Positions 9,954 through 19,814 of a stretch of 64,000 bases of DNA are shown here, piece by piece. The stretch is from Vibrio rotiferianus CAIM 577 = LMG 21460 (GTDB lineage Bacteria > Pseudomonadota > Gammaproteobacteria > Enterobacterales > Vibrionaceae), in NCBI RefSeq assembly GCF_002741985.1, contig NZ_APHW01000014.1:1-64000 (forward strand), written 5' to 3'. The position numbers and the translations under genes were made by a program. Numbering within the stretch: the first letter of the stretch is position 1; each line of letters begins with the position of its first letter. Under the pieces are notes generated by a model, which worked only from the letters and a program-made list of their open reading frames with translations, ran no database searches and was not told the DNA's origin.

Positions 9954-11882
9954 ATGCCTATTATTACTCTTCCTGACGGCAGTCAGCGTCAATTTGACAA
10001 CCCAGTTTCTACTATGGAAGTTGCGCAATCGATCGGTCCTGGTCTTGCAAAAGCAACTATCGCTGGTCGTGTAAACGGTAACCGCGTTGATGCGTACGAT
10101 CTAATTGAAGAAGACGCAAGTCTTGAGATCATCACAGTAAAAGATGAAGTAGACGGTCTAGAAATCGTTCGCCACTCTTGTGCTCACCTTCTTGGTCACG
10201 CTCTTAAGCAGCTTTACCCTCAAGCTAAAATGGCGATCGGTCCAACCATCGACAACGGCTTCTACTACGACATCGACTTAGATGAGTCTCTAACGCAAGA
10301 CGATCTTGAAAAGATTGAAAAGCGTATGAAAGAGCTAGCGAAAACCAAGTACGAAGTTGTTAAGAAAAAAGTTAGCTGGCAGGAAGCACGTGATACGTTT
10401 GAATCACGTGGCGAACCATACAAAGTGGAAATCCTAGACGAAAACGTATCTCGTGATGATCGTCCAGGTCTTTACCACCATGAAGAATACATCGACATGT
10501 GTCGTGGTCCTCACGTTCCTAACATGAGCTTCTGTCAACATTTCACTCTATTGAATGTTGCAGGTGCTTACTGGCGTGGTAACAGCGACAACAAAATGCT
10601 TCAACGTATCTACGGTACCGCTTTCCACGATAAGAAAGCATTGAAAGCGCACCTAACTCGTTTAGAAGAAGCAGCTAAGCGTGACCACCGTAAGATTGGT
10701 AAGCAACTAGACCTATTCCACATGCAGCAAGAAGCACCAGGCATGGTGTTCTGGCATCACAACGGTTGGTCTATCTTCCGTGATCTAGAAGTATTCATCC
10801 GCGCTAAGTTAGATGAGTACGGTTACCAAGAAGTAAAAGGTCCTCTAATGATGGACCGTGTTCTTTGGGAACGCTCTGGTCACTGGGACAAATACGCAGA
10901 CGCGATGTTCACAACTTCTTCTGAGAACCGTGAATACGCGATCAAGCCAATGAACTGTCCAGGTCACGTACAGATCTTTAACCAAGGTCTAAAATCGTAC
11001 CGCGACCTACCACTACGTATGGCTGAGTTCGGCTCATGTCACCGTAATGAACCATCTGGTGCACTACACGGTATTATGCGTGTACGTGGCTTCACTCAGG
11101 ATGACGCTCACATTTTCTGTACTGAGAGCCAAATTCAAGAAGAAGTAACAAATTGTATCAAGATGGTGTACGATACGTACCAAACATTTGGTTTCGACAA
11201 CATCGTAGTGAAACTGTCTACTCGTCCAGAAAAACGCGTAGGTTCAGATGAAATCTGGGATCAATCTGAAGAAGCATTGAAACAGTCTCTAGAATCAATG
11301 GAAATTCCATACGAGATTCAAGAAGGTGAGGGTGCATTCTACGGTCCTAAGATCGAATTCACACTATACGACTGTCTAGACCGTGCATGGCAGTGTGGTA
11401 CTGTTCAGCTAGACTTCAACCTACCAGGTCGCCTAGGTGCAACTTATGTAGGTGAAAACAATGAACGTCTTGTTCCGGTGATGATTCACCGTGCGATTCT
11501 AGGTTCACTAGAGCGTTTCATTGGTATTCTTATCGAAGATTATGCAGGTTTCTTCCCAACTTGGTTGGCGCCGGAACAGGCAATTCTTATGAACATTACT
11601 GATAAACAGTCAGATTATGTTCAGGAAGTAGTACAAAAACTACAAAAAAGTGGAATTAGAGCTAAAGCGGACTTGAGAAATGAGAAGATTGGCTTTAAAA
11701 TCCGCGAACACACTTTGAAGCGTGTACCGTATATGCTTGTTGTCGGTGACCAAGAGATGGAAGCTGGCGAAATCGCAGTACGTACTCGTAAAGGTAAAGA
11801 TCTCGGCAAATTTAAAGTGGATGATTTCATTTCATACATCCAAGACGAGATTTCAAGCCGTAAGCTCAATCTGGAGGAATAA
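9954..11882 (+). CDS. thrS: Threonyl-tRNA synthetase
   Basis: Charges tRNA-Thr with threonine (EC 6.1.1.3). The 642 residues equal the usual length. In order: TGS domain (1-60), editing domain with [16 protein letters not shown], class II core with zinc-binding MNCPGH, motif 2 [19 protein letters not shown], motif 3 with [12 protein letters not shown], and the anticodon-binding domain. The ATG at 9954 is chosen over an upstream ATG because AAAGGA precedes it and [10 protein letters not shown] is the family start. The leader has two tRNA-Thr mimics, which points to autoregulation. infC begins three bases after the stop. Confidence 0.98.
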   Translation: MPIITLPDGSQRQFDNPVSTMEVAQSIGPGLAKATIAGRVNGNRVDAYDLIEEDASLEIITVKDEVDGLEIVRHSCAHLLGHALKQLYPQAKMAIGPTIDNGFYYDIDLDESLTQDDLEKIEKRMKELAKTKYEVVKKKVSWQEARDTFESRGEPYKVEILDENVSRDDRPGLYHHEEYIDMCRGPHVPNMSFCQHFTLLNVAGAYWRGNSDNKMLQRIYGTAFHDKKALKAHLTRLEEAAKRDHRKIGKQLDLFHMQQEAPGMVFWHHNGWSIFRDLEVFIRAKLDEYGYQEVKGPLMMDRVLWERSGHWDKYADAMFTTSSENREYAIKPMNCPGHVQIFNQGLKSYRDLPLRMAEFGSCHRNEPSGALHGIMRVRGFTQDDAHIFCTESQIQEEVTNCIKMVYDTYQTFGFDNIVVKLSTRPEKRVGSDEIWDQSEEALKQSLESMEIPYEIQEGEGAFYGPKIEFTLYDCLDRAWQCGTVQLDFNLPGRLGATYVGENNERLVPVMIHRAILGSLERFIGILIEDYAGFFPTWLAPEQAILMNITDKQSDYVQEVVQKLQKSGIRAKADLRNEKIGFKIREHTLKRVPYMLVVGDQEMEAGEIAVRTRKGKDLGKFKVDDFISYIQDEISSRKLNLEE

Positions 11883-11885
11883 GCT

Positions 11886-12437
11886 ATTAAAGGCGGAAGA
11901 CGCGGCCAACAGCCGGTAAAACAAAACCCACACCGTATGAACGGTGAAATTCGTGGCGTTCGTGAAGTTCGACTAACAGGCGCTGACGGTGAATCAGTTG
12001 GTGTTGTATCGATTCAAGAAGCGATCGCAGCTGCTGAAGAAGCAGGCATGGATCTTGTGGAGATCAGTCCTAACGCTGAGCCGCCAGTATGTCGTGTTAT
12101 GGACTACGGCAAATTCCTCTTTGAGAAGAGCAAATCTGCTAAAGAGCAGAAGAAAAAGCAAAAGCAGGTTCAGATTAAGGAAGTAAAATTCCGTCCTGGA
12201 ACTGATATTGGAGACTATCAGGTAAAACTACGCAACCTGACGCGTTTCCTTGAAGAAGGCAACAAAGTGAAGGTAACAATTCGCTTCCGTGGCCGAGAAA
12301 TGGCACACCAAGACATCGGTGTTGACGTTCTAAATCGCTTGAAAGAAGACACTGTAGACTTTGCTGTAGTGGAATCTTTCCCAAGTAAGATTGAAGGTCG
12401 TCAGATGATCATGGTTCTTGCCCCTAAAAAGAAGTAA
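11886..12437 (+). CDS. infC: Translation initiation factor IF-3 (ATT start)
   Basis: Binds the 30S subunit and checks start codon and initiator tRNA. The 183 residues begin [23 protein letters not shown] after an ATT start codon at 11886, preceded by GGAGGA seven to eight bases upstream. The rare AUU start is known from E. coli infC and lets IF-3 lower its own synthesis. Using the first ATG (11937) would lose 17 conserved residues. The N-domain, lysine-rich linker ([12 protein letters not shown]) and C-domain (FRGREMAHQ) are all present. It is co-transcribed with thrS. Confidence 0.97.
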   Translation: MKGGRRGQQPVKQNPHRMNGEIRGVREVRLTGADGESVGVVSIQEAIAAAEEAGMDLVEISPNAEPPVCRVMDYGKFLFEKSKSAKEQKKKQKQVQIKEVKFRPGTDIGDYQVKLRNLTRFLEEGNKVKVTIRFRGREMAHQDIGVDVLNRLKEDTVDFAVVESFPSKIEGRQMIMVLAPKKK

Positions 12438-12462
12438 TTAACGGCTCATCAAGTAATTAAGA

Positions 12463-12507
12463 CCTAGCCGCCTTTCCTTCTAATAAAAGGTATAGCGGCT
12501 GGGTTTT
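12463..12507 (+). terminator. Hairpin between infC and rpmI, possible attenuator
   Basis: CCTAGCCGC (12463-12471) pairs GCGGCTGGG (12495-12503) with one wobble, an inner CTTT/AAAG stem follows, and TTTT comes directly after. It resembles an intrinsic terminator or attenuator in the rpmI-rplT leader. In E. coli the L20 protein represses this operon through leader RNA, so a role in L20 control is possible but not shown. Confidence 0.6.
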
Positions 12508-12560
12508 GTTCGCCCTAATTACGTTGTTTATTAAACCTACTCAATGCGGAGTTATTCATC

Positions 12561-12755
12561 ATGCCTAAGATGAAAACCAACAAAGGTGCTGCTAAGCGTT
12601 TTAAGAAAACTGCTGGTGGTATTAAGTACAAGCACGCTACTAAACGTCACATCCTGACTAAGCGTACTACTAAGAACAAGCGTCAACTACGTCCAAATGC
12701 AATTCTTCCACGTTGTGAAGTTGCTGCAGTTGTTCGTATGATGCCATACGCTTAA
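12561..12755 (+). CDS. rpmI: 50S ribosomal protein L35
   Basis: A 64-residue basic protein of the large subunit, starting [20 protein letters not shown] as in all relatives. GGAG precedes the ATG by nine bases. It lies between infC and rplT in the conserved order and is probably the target of L20 repression. Confidence 0.97.
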   Translation: MPKMKTNKGAAKRFKKTAGGIKYKHATKRHILTKRTTKNKRQLRPNAILPRCEVAAVVRMMPYA

Positions 12756-12795
12756 TTCTTTTTAGTTATCAATCGTTTAGTTTAGGAGAAGCATA

Positions 12796-13149
12796 ATGCC
12801 TCGCGTAAAACGTGGTGTACAAGCTCGTGCACGTCATAAGAAAGTTCTAAAACAAGCTAAAGGTTACTACGGTGCACGTTCACGTGTTTACCGCGTAGCT
12901 TTCCAAGCAGTTACTAAAGCTGGTCAATACGCTTACCGTGACCGTCGCGCTAAGAAACGTCAATTCCGTCAACTATGGATTGCACGTATCAACGCAGCAT
13001 CTCGTCAAAATGGTCTATCTTACAGCCGTTTCATCAACGGTCTTAAGAAAGCATCTATCGAGATCGACCGTAAGATCCTAGCGGACATCGCAGTATTCGA
13101 CAAAGCAGCATTTGCTGTTCTAGTTGAAAAAGCGAAAGCTGCTCTTTAA
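12796..13149 (+). CDS. rplT: 50S ribosomal protein L20
   Basis: A 117-residue 23S rRNA-binding protein needed early in large-subunit assembly, and the likely repressor of its own operon. It begins [20 protein letters not shown] with the long basic N-terminal extension. The ribosome site TAGGAGAA is seven bases upstream. A strong terminator follows. Confidence 0.98.
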
Positions 13150-13170
13150 TTAGCAGTTTAGGATTAAGAG

Positions 13171-13196
13171 AAGGAGAGCATTAGCTCTCCTTTTTT
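13171..13196 (+). terminator. Terminator of thrS-infC-rpmI-rplT
   Basis: AAGGAGAGC, loop ATTA, GCTCTCCTT followed by TTTTTT: a textbook intrinsic terminator 22 bases after the rplT stop. Confidence 0.92.
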
Positions 13197-13224
13197 ATTG
13201 CCTTCAGCTTTCGCTGGCGTAAAC

Positions 13225-13280
13225 TTTCCCGTTTCCCGTTTCCCGTTTCCCGTTTCCCGTTTCCCGTTTCCCGTTTCCCT
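13225..13280. repeat. Tandem heptamer repeat, 8 copies of TTTCCCG
   Basis: Seven exact copies of TTTCCCG and an eighth ending in T instead of G run without interruption through non-coding DNA after the rplT terminator. It is a pure pyrimidine-rich tract apart from the G of each unit, so it is likely to vary in copy number between strains. Confidence 0.95.
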
Positions 13281-13371
13281 GCTTACATCCCAACTCTGAC
13301 CAAATCAGTTGCTCTGATGACTGGATTTGTTATTTTGCCCCGACTCATCACATCATGGATAAGGAGTATCT

Positions 13372-13917
13372 GTGTTACCGAGCTATTGGGAATCAAAGAA
13401 CTTAATTTTTTCTACTTTCGACACCACGCAGGCCGAATTGGCTAAGTCTCTATTCGCCTCTAATCATCCAAAAGTGGCTCAAGACCATACCTTTCGTGAC
13501 TGGCCGATTTGCGAGTATGAAGCGCTAATTTCAAAGAGTGCTTTGCTGAAAAGGCCGGAAGATCTAGAAGCCTTCTACCTCAGGAAAATCTTGACAAAAG
13601 AGGGGGATGCTATAGGTCATATCCAACTCGAACTAAATTTTCCTGAGAAAGAATGCTTATGGATACCAATGTTGTGCTTGACTCCTAAGTATCAAGGCAG
13701 AGGTTTAGGAAAGGAAATCGTTGATAGCACACTGGCAGTTGCTCTTGAGTATGCGCCTTTCGATAAAGCTATGCTGAACGTGTACGTTGAGAATATCGAC
13801 GCTTTTCGTTTTTGGTTTAAGCAAGGCTTCAATCAGATAGAGCAATTTGATGATACTGAGCATGAGTTAGGGCGCGACTATCACTGCATTGTTTTAAGCA
13901 AAGGAATATCACGTTAA
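13372..13917 (+). CDS. GNAT-family N-acetyltransferase
   Basis: A 181-residue acetyl-CoA-dependent acetyltransferase of unknown substrate. The acetyl-CoA pyrophosphate loop is visible in LTPKYQGRGLGKEIVDS (about residues 101-117), and the last strand FWFKQGFNQIEQF is typical of the fold. Translation starts at a GTG (13372), with AAGGAG five bases upstream. First of a run of small enzyme genes on the plus strand. Confidence 0.88.
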   Translation: MLPSYWESKNLIFSTFDTTQAELAKSLFASNHPKVAQDHTFRDWPICEYEALISKSALLKRPEDLEAFYLRKILTKEGDAIGHIQLELNFPEKECLWIPMLCLTPKYQGRGLGKEIVDSTLAVALEYAPFDKAMLNVYVENIDAFRFWFKQGFNQIEQFDDTEHELGRDYHCIVLSKGISR

Positions 13918-13976
13918 ATCATTCTGTTATCTACTTATGGTAGGGTGGATTCGGACAACAAGCAAAAGGACTAGGA

Positions 13977-14261
13977 ATGAAAATCCGTGAACTGCAAGCG
14001 CATATAAAAGAGTTTGATCACGACCCGGAACAGAAGCACCATTACTTTCTCAAACTGATTGAAGAAGTAGGTGAACTGTCTGAATCGATTAGGAAAGGCG
14101 CTACAGGTCAGCCGACAGAGGACACAATTAAAGGAACAATCGCGGAAGAGCTCTATGACGCACTCTATTATATTTGTGCGCTGGCCAATGTTTATGAGAT
14201 AGATTTAGAAAAAACGCACCAAGTGAAAGAGATACTGAACAAACGAAAATACAACCGCTAG
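13977..14261 (+). CDS. MazG-like nucleotide pyrophosphohydrolase
   Basis: A 94-residue all-alpha NTP pyrophosphohydrolase of the MazG-like group, which hydrolyses (d)NTPs to monophosphates and pyrophosphate, often as house-cleaning. The magnesium ligands are in IEEVGELSESIRKG (about 29-42) and EELYDALYYICALAN (59-73). GACTAGGA precedes the ATG. Single short domain, full length for this type. Confidence 0.85.
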   Translation: MKIRELQAHIKEFDHDPEQKHHYFLKLIEEVGELSESIRKGATGQPTEDTIKGTIAEELYDALYYICALANVYEIDLEKTHQVKEILNKRKYNR

Positions 14262-14277
14262 GGAAGGGGAAGTCAAA

Positions 14278-14658
14278 ATGGTTCAACGAATCAGTTACGA
14301 ATTTTTGCCGCAAATTTCTGGTCCTTATGTTCATGCGACAAGACATAGCGAGACCTTGTATGTGTCAGGGCTGACAGCTATGGGTTCACCAAGCCAAAGT
14401 GGAAGTCTAATCGAGCAAACAAAAACGATTCTGTCTTACTTGTCGCAAATACTCGCCGAAGAACAAAGAGAGAAACGCGATTTGGTCAAGCTGACCATAT
14501 TTGTAACCGACATGAACCAATTGCCAGAGATTCGTTCGGTGTTATTCGACTTCTATGAAGGTTATTTGCCAGCTTGTTCATTAGTCGAGGTGAGCCGTTT
14601 GATTCACCCCGACTTATCTATTGAGATTGAGGCAGTCATCTCATCTGAAGCATTGTAG
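14278..14658 (+). CDS. RidA family protein
   Basis: A 126-residue protein of the RidA/YjgF/UK114 family, whose best-known members hydrolyse reactive enamines and imines. Signs: LYVSGLTAMG near the start, the helix QTKTILSYLSQIL, VKLTIFVTDMNQLPEI, and the end PDLSIEIEAVI. The catalytic arginine of archetypal RidA (the SRLIHPDL stretch aligns with it) seems kept, but substrate cannot be inferred. It lies between MazG-like and VOC genes, with a site GGAAGGGGAAG upstream of the ATG. Confidence 0.85.
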   Translation: MVQRISYEFLPQISGPYVHATRHSETLYVSGLTAMGSPSQSGSLIEQTKTILSYLSQILAEEQREKRDLVKLTIFVTDMNQLPEIRSVLFDFYEGYLPACSLVEVSRLIHPDLSIEIEAVISSEAL

Positions 14659-14668
14659 AGAGGCTTTA

Positions 14669-15058
14669 ATGAAAATAAATCGCTTGGATCACCTTGTACT
14701 GACTGTTAAAGACATTCAAACCACACTGGAGTTCTATACACAAGTTCTAGGTATGGAAAGTGTTACTTTTGGGGAAGGTCGTGTTGCTTTGGTATATGGG
14801 CGGCAGAAGATAAATCTTCATCAGCTTGGCAATGAATTTGAACCTAAGGCGAGTCAGGTGGCCTCTGGGAGTGCCGACTTGTGTTTTGTATGTGATACGC
14901 CAATTGCAAACGTGCTTTCCCATTTAAACTTCCATTCTATCGAGGTTATTGATGGCCCCGTCCAACGGACAGGTGCAATTGGTAACATCCTATCGGTTTA
15001 CATCAGAGACCCAGATGGTAACTTAATTGAGTTATCTAACTATCTTACTGAGGTATAA
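14669..15058 (+). CDS. VOC (glyoxalase/bleomycin-resistance) family protein
   Basis: A 129-residue single-module vicinal-oxygen-chelate protein. The metal-site pattern is present: LDHLVLTVKD with its His near residue 6, KINLHQLGNEFEP in the middle, and YIRDPDGNLIELSNY at the end supplying the Glu. Substrate unknown. The ATG at 14669 has AGAGG upstream; an earlier in-frame ATG would overlap the RidA gene and adds unlike sequence. The stop is followed at once by the YbjQ start. Confidence 0.85.
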   Translation: MKINRLDHLVLTVKDIQTTLEFYTQVLGMESVTFGEGRVALVYGRQKINLHQLGNEFEPKASQVASGSADLCFVCDTPIANVLSHLNFHSIEVIDGPVQRTGAIGNILSVYIRDPDGNLIELSNYLTEV

Positions 15059-15059
15059 C

Positions 15060-15374
15060 ATGATTTATTCAACAACCGAGACGATTCCTGGGCGAGAGAT
15101 TGCCGAGATAAAAGGTGTCGTGACGGGCAATGTGGTTCAGTCAAAGCACATTGGGCGTGACTTCATGGCCGGTTTAAAAAGCATTGTTGGCGGAGAGATT
15201 CGAGGCTATACCGAAATGATGACTGAAGCCCGTAATATTGCTATTCAAAGAATGGTTGAAGATGCAGCGAACCTAGGAGCAGATGCCGTCGTCGGCATCC
15301 GTTTTACCACCAGTTCGATAGTGGATGGCTCTTCGGAAATTCTTGCATTTGGTACCGCAGTAAAGCTCGTTTAG
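15060..15374 (+). CDS. YbjQ/UPF0145 family protein
   Basis: A 104-residue protein of the YbjQ (UPF0145, DUF74) family with GREIAEIKGVVTGNVV, an arginine-rich RDFMAGLKSIVGGEI and GADAVVGIRFTTS. It forms a small oligomeric fold in solved relatives; function is unknown. It starts one base after the VOC stop, with GAGG upstream, so the two are likely co-translated. Confidence 0.88.
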   Translation: MIYSTTETIPGREIAEIKGVVTGNVVQSKHIGRDFMAGLKSIVGGEIRGYTEMMTEARNIAIQRMVEDAANLGADAVVGIRFTTSSIVDGSSEILAFGTAVKLV

Positions 15375-15517
15375 AAATAGATAGCACTGTACGGTGTGTT
15401 GCAAAGTCATGATTAATAAGATGGATTTGTAAACTTTCCCTCGACTAACCCTCTTAAGCAAAATGCAGATGGTCGATTGTGATTCATAATCCGCCCCCTG
15501 AAAAGGGAGGTGTATTT

Positions 15518-15973
15518 ATGCGTGATACGGTGTTGAACAATACGATTGTGACTTTCTGCGTTTGCTTGCTCGTTGCGACGTTAGCAGCTAAAGGTAATCT
15601 ACTTGCCACCATGTTGTCTTTTCCTATCGACTTCTTGGGTTTGCTTGCTTTATTACTATTGTCTTGGCTTGTTTCCATTGTGGCTATTCTTCACTTGGAG
15701 AGAGGGCAGTGGAAAGAATCTATCTTGATGTATCTAATGTTGTATTATCTTGCTTTTGGTATTTTTGCTGATGGCAATATCAAAGGAATTGAGCATTCGG
15801 TTGGAGCAATTGAAAAGCTCAAAATGACTTTGGTTCACATCGCGGTATCAGTGCCGAGCATCTACATTCCTATCATTATTTTTGGAATCTCTGTTATACA
15901 CTTACTGTTTTTACGTGCTCACTTGGTTGATGTCGATCGTAGTGTTTGCAAAAAAGCAATTCACCGAAAATAA
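15518..15973 (+). CDS. Membrane protein of unknown function
   Basis: I do not recognise this 151-residue protein. It has about four hydrophobic segments (residues 7-25, 33-58, 66-80, 105-130) and a short basic tail (CKKAIHRK), so it is an inner-membrane protein. The ATG at 15518 is preferred over one at 15479 because GGGAGGTG lies directly upstream and the extra 13 residues are hydrophilic and proline-rich. Confidence 0.6.
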   Translation: MRDTVLNNTIVTFCVCLLVATLAAKGNLLATMLSFPIDFLGLLALLLLSWLVSIVAILHLERGQWKESILMYLMLYYLAFGIFADGNIKGIEHSVGAIEKLKMTLVHIAVSVPSIYIPIIIFGISVIHLLFLRAHLVDVDRSVCKKAIHRK

Positions 15974-16312
15974 ACATTACGATTTTGCATAAAGATGCAA
16001 TTTTGCCAATATGCTTTTTAGGGTGAATATTCTAAATTAGGGTTGTGCTTTGAGTAGGAAACACTCAAATTTCCGCTTAAAAATAGCATTAAATGCGACG
16101 AATGGCATGTTGTTTACAGTGTTTATAATCTAAATGATTTGTAATTTATAATGAAACTGAATGCATTACGTGGGCAGGTATCGGGTTGATAAATGTGATC
16201 AATGATATATTAATTCACGTTTTTCTTATAAAAATATGAACTTATGTCTTGCTACTTGGTTCTAAATTGTTACAAATATAATATAAACGTAACAGAGAAC
16301 TAGGAACTTTTA
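15974..16312. other. AT-rich gap before the XRE regulator gene
   Basis: A 339-base non-coding stretch, visibly AT-rich. It holds TGTGATCAATGA at 16195-16206, half of a CRP-like site, and an AT-rich run before the next ATG. No repeat, hairpin terminator or RNA gene was seen. Confidence 0.4.
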
Positions 16313-17122
16313 ATGAGAGAACTCACTCCCGAGTACTTGTTGGCAGCGTTAAGGCAGGCGATAAAAACAAAAGGGCTAACGTATCGAGAGCTATCAGAAA
16401 AAATGGGGATGCCGCTGTCAACCTTCAAGCGCCATCTTACTAGTACGAACCTAGCTTTAGATAAACTACTAGAGTACTGCCGAGCAGTAGATTGCACATT
16501 AGATGAGTTACAAAAGCTGGCTAACCAACTTCAAGCTGAGGATCAGGACTACTTTAGCCACACGCAAGACGAAGTCTTTTTCCAATTTCCCCACCTTTAC
16601 GATTTCTACCGTGAACTACGTATGCTACGAGGAAAAGACGGCTATACCATTCTCATGAAAAAGTATGATCTTTCAAAACAAAGCATGTCAGATTATCTGG
16701 GAGCGCTTGAACTGCTCGATCTGGTTTATGTCGACGAGGAAAACAACATCACGTTGCATGGTCCTCTCTATTATAGTTATGCCGACAACTCAAAGCTTAA
16801 TGACAAATATACAGAGATCATAAAGGAACAAACAACGAAACAGGAAAAGTGTGTTCGTGTTGCATTATCGAGAATGAAAATAACAGAGGAGCAACTACTC
16901 GTACTTGAAGAGAAAGTTGCTAAAATCGTGTTAGATTTTCATTCAAAGAACGTGGTGGCAGAGAACTTTAATGTATCAGATTTTACCAACGTACTTTTGA
17001 TTGCCGGACCTCATGAACCCGTTACCTTTTCAGACGGTATAATCGAGACTCAGCAGCATTTTATTGATGACATTCGCTATGCAATAGCATCGGCAGGTGA
17101 TAAACCTAGCTTATCTATATAG
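16313..17122 (+). CDS. XRE-family helix-turn-helix regulator
   Basis: A 269-residue DNA-binding protein. The N-terminal 60 residues hold a Cro/CI-type helix-turn-helix (LTYRELSEKMGMPLSTFKRHL). A second region around 95-130 (KKYDLSKQSMSDYLGALELLDLV) looks like a winged-helix segment. The C-terminal 120 residues are not recognised and may sense a signal. ACTAGGAAC precedes the ATG. The target genes cannot be told from position, since it stands alone. Confidence 0.75.
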   Translation: MRELTPEYLLAALRQAIKTKGLTYRELSEKMGMPLSTFKRHLTSTNLALDKLLEYCRAVDCTLDELQKLANQLQAEDQDYFSHTQDEVFFQFPHLYDFYRELRMLRGKDGYTILMKKYDLSKQSMSDYLGALELLDLVYVDEENNITLHGPLYYSYADNSKLNDKYTEIIKEQTTKQEKCVRVALSRMKITEEQLLVLEEKVAKIVLDFHSKNVVAENFNVSDFTNVLLIAGPHEPVTFSDGIIETQQHFIDDIRYAIASAGDKPSLSI

Positions 17123-17459
17123 GAGTTTTCCGGAGTGTTAGGGAGAGTTTGAATGCTAAGTTTTTAACTCAACCATACACAGTTGGCGTTGACACTTAGC
17201 TTTTCGTGAAGGAAATGCTTATCGGCTTCTAGCATCTTGTTCATGGAGGGGAGTTTATTTAGCTCTATTCAATACGACTTTAGATTAAATTTGAGGGTTA
17301 AGTCAAAAGTCGTACGGTATGGAGATCTACGTCATTATTTTGACTGACTATTAAAGCAATTACTGATATATATCGTTACTATTCCTTATATTAATTGTGG
17401 TATTGGTTGCTGCACATAAGCAACTGAATATGCCAGTTCGTTGGTTAGGAGTTGTAACG
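17123..17459. other. Gap between XRE gene and hemerythrin-GGDEF gene
   Basis: No gene is supported in these 337 bases. An in-frame upstream ATG of the next gene at 17397 falls here but lacks a ribosome site. The middle is AT-rich with no convincing hairpin. Confidence 0.4.
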
Positions 17460-18578
17460 GTGAATTCATTTCGTTGGGATAAGTATTTTGAAACTGGAAT
17501 AGAGCTAGTCGATGAGCAGCACCAGTATCTCGTGGAATTCATCAATAAATATGGTGAACTCCTAGCGAACAACAATATATCACTTCAAGACATTCAATTG
17601 GCTTTATTCGAGTTGTCTCGTTATGCAGAGTTCCACTTCAAGGAAGAAGAAAATCTAATGCGTGAAGTTGGGGTGCATTACGATCATATCCAAAAGCACA
17701 TACAAGTTCATCGCTCTTTCATGACAGACATTGTTAGCATGCAAAGCTTTATTAGCGAAGAGAATAAAAAAGCAGCAGAACAGCTTCTTGATTTTCTAAT
17801 TCACTGGTTGGCTTACCATATTCTAGGTATTGATCAAAATATGGCTCGTCAAGTTGAAGCTATTAAAAATGGTAGCTCGCCCTTGGACGCCTATGAAACC
17901 GAAGAGCGCAAAGCAGACAACTCCACCGAGCCTTTGCTTGAGGCATTAAGCGCACTTTTTCTTCAAGTATCAGAGCGGAATCGTGAGTTATTGAAGCTTA
18001 ACTTGGTTCTAGAGGAAAAAGTCGCAGAGCGAACGAAACAGCTATCTCAAGCAAATAAGCAACTTGAAGAGCTGTCACTCACTGACTCTCTGACAGGATT
18101 ACCCAACCGCCGTAGTGCAATTCGCACTTTAAAAAACTGTTGGCAAGAACAGGACATGCAGCTCGAGCCTTTAGTTTGTATCATGATTGATGCTGACTAC
18201 TTTAAACAGGTTAACGACACTTGTGGTCATGACGCTGGAGATGTTGTACTCAGCGAGTTGGCCAAGGCGTTAAGACATTATTTCAGAAGTGATGATATTG
18301 TCTGCCGTCTAGGTGGGGATGAATTCTTGGTAATTTGTCCAGAGACTCAACTTAAAGGCGGTTTACATGTCGCTGAAGCGGTAAGAAAGCAAATTTCTCA
18401 TATCCTCATACCAACAGGTCTAGAGCCTTGGCGAGGCAGTATAAGTGTCGGTGTCGCTGAACGTCGCAACGAGATGAAAACGTATACTGATCTCATCAAA
18501 GCTGCCGATGAATCTGTCTATTTAGCCAAACAAAACGGTAAAAACACAGTGTGTTCGGTCCAAGCGCCATCGCTGTGA
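17460..18578 (+). CDS. Hemerythrin-linked diguanylate cyclase
   Basis: Likely makes cyclic di-GMP in response to oxygen or redox state. The 372 residues hold a bacteriohemerythrin domain (1-130) with its di-iron ligands visible (H21, H59 and E63, H80 and H84, H120 and D125), a coiled coil (165-205) and a GGDEF domain. The GGDEF motif is intact at 285-289, and the inhibitory I-site RSDD lies five residues before it. No membrane segment, so a soluble cytoplasmic sensor. The start is a GTG at 17460, eight bases after AGGAG; an ATG at 17397 in the same frame has no ribosome site. Confidence 0.9.
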   Translation: MNSFRWDKYFETGIELVDEQHQYLVEFINKYGELLANNNISLQDIQLALFELSRYAEFHFKEEENLMREVGVHYDHIQKHIQVHRSFMTDIVSMQSFISEENKKAAEQLLDFLIHWLAYHILGIDQNMARQVEAIKNGSSPLDAYETEERKADNSTEPLLEALSALFLQVSERNRELLKLNLVLEEKVAERTKQLSQANKQLEELSLTDSLTGLPNRRSAIRTLKNCWQEQDMQLEPLVCIMIDADYFKQVNDTCGHDAGDVVLSELAKALRHYFRSDDIVCRLGGDEFLVICPETQLKGGLHVAEAVRKQISHILIPTGLEPWRGSISVGVAERRNEMKTYTDLIKAADESVYLAKQNGKNTVCSVQAPSL

Positions 18579-18651
18579 TTAAGTAAGTAAAAACACAATC
18601 ATAGTGCATCCAAATCGCACTTGAGCTGATTGAGTGCGGTTGAACGTTTGT

Positions 18652-18714
18652 ATGGTTAGTTGTTTTTTTTACGTTTTTGCCTTCTTTTTATTCAATAACC
18701 TCTTCTTTTCGTAA
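18652..18714 (+). CDS. Phe-rich leader peptide of pheST
   Basis: A 20-codon reading frame 98 bases upstream of pheS encodes a peptide with eight phenylalanines and one tyrosine (MVSCFFYVFAFFLFNNLFFS). This is the pattern of an attenuation leader such as PheM of E. coli pheST, where stalling at Phe codons when charged tRNA-Phe is scarce raises synthetase expression. The region is T-rich, so some Phe codons could be chance. The ribosome site is weak and no classic U-tailed terminator follows; TGGTTT (18735-18740) could pair AAACCA (18764-18769). Confidence 0.6.
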   Translation: MVSCFFYVFAFFLFNNLFFS

Positions 18715-18797
18715 TTCAATTTGGCATTGGTGGCTGGTTTGGCTACTATGTACAGCTATCAAAAAACCAATCACTCCTTTATGGACACTACCAATAG

Positions 18798-19796
<999 letters not shown>

Positions 19797-19814
19797 TCCA
19801 GGGGATAAATCACT

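Noticed and set aside
13225..13280. CRISPR array
   Set aside because: The unit is seven bases with no spacers; it is a simple tandem repeat. No cas genes are present.
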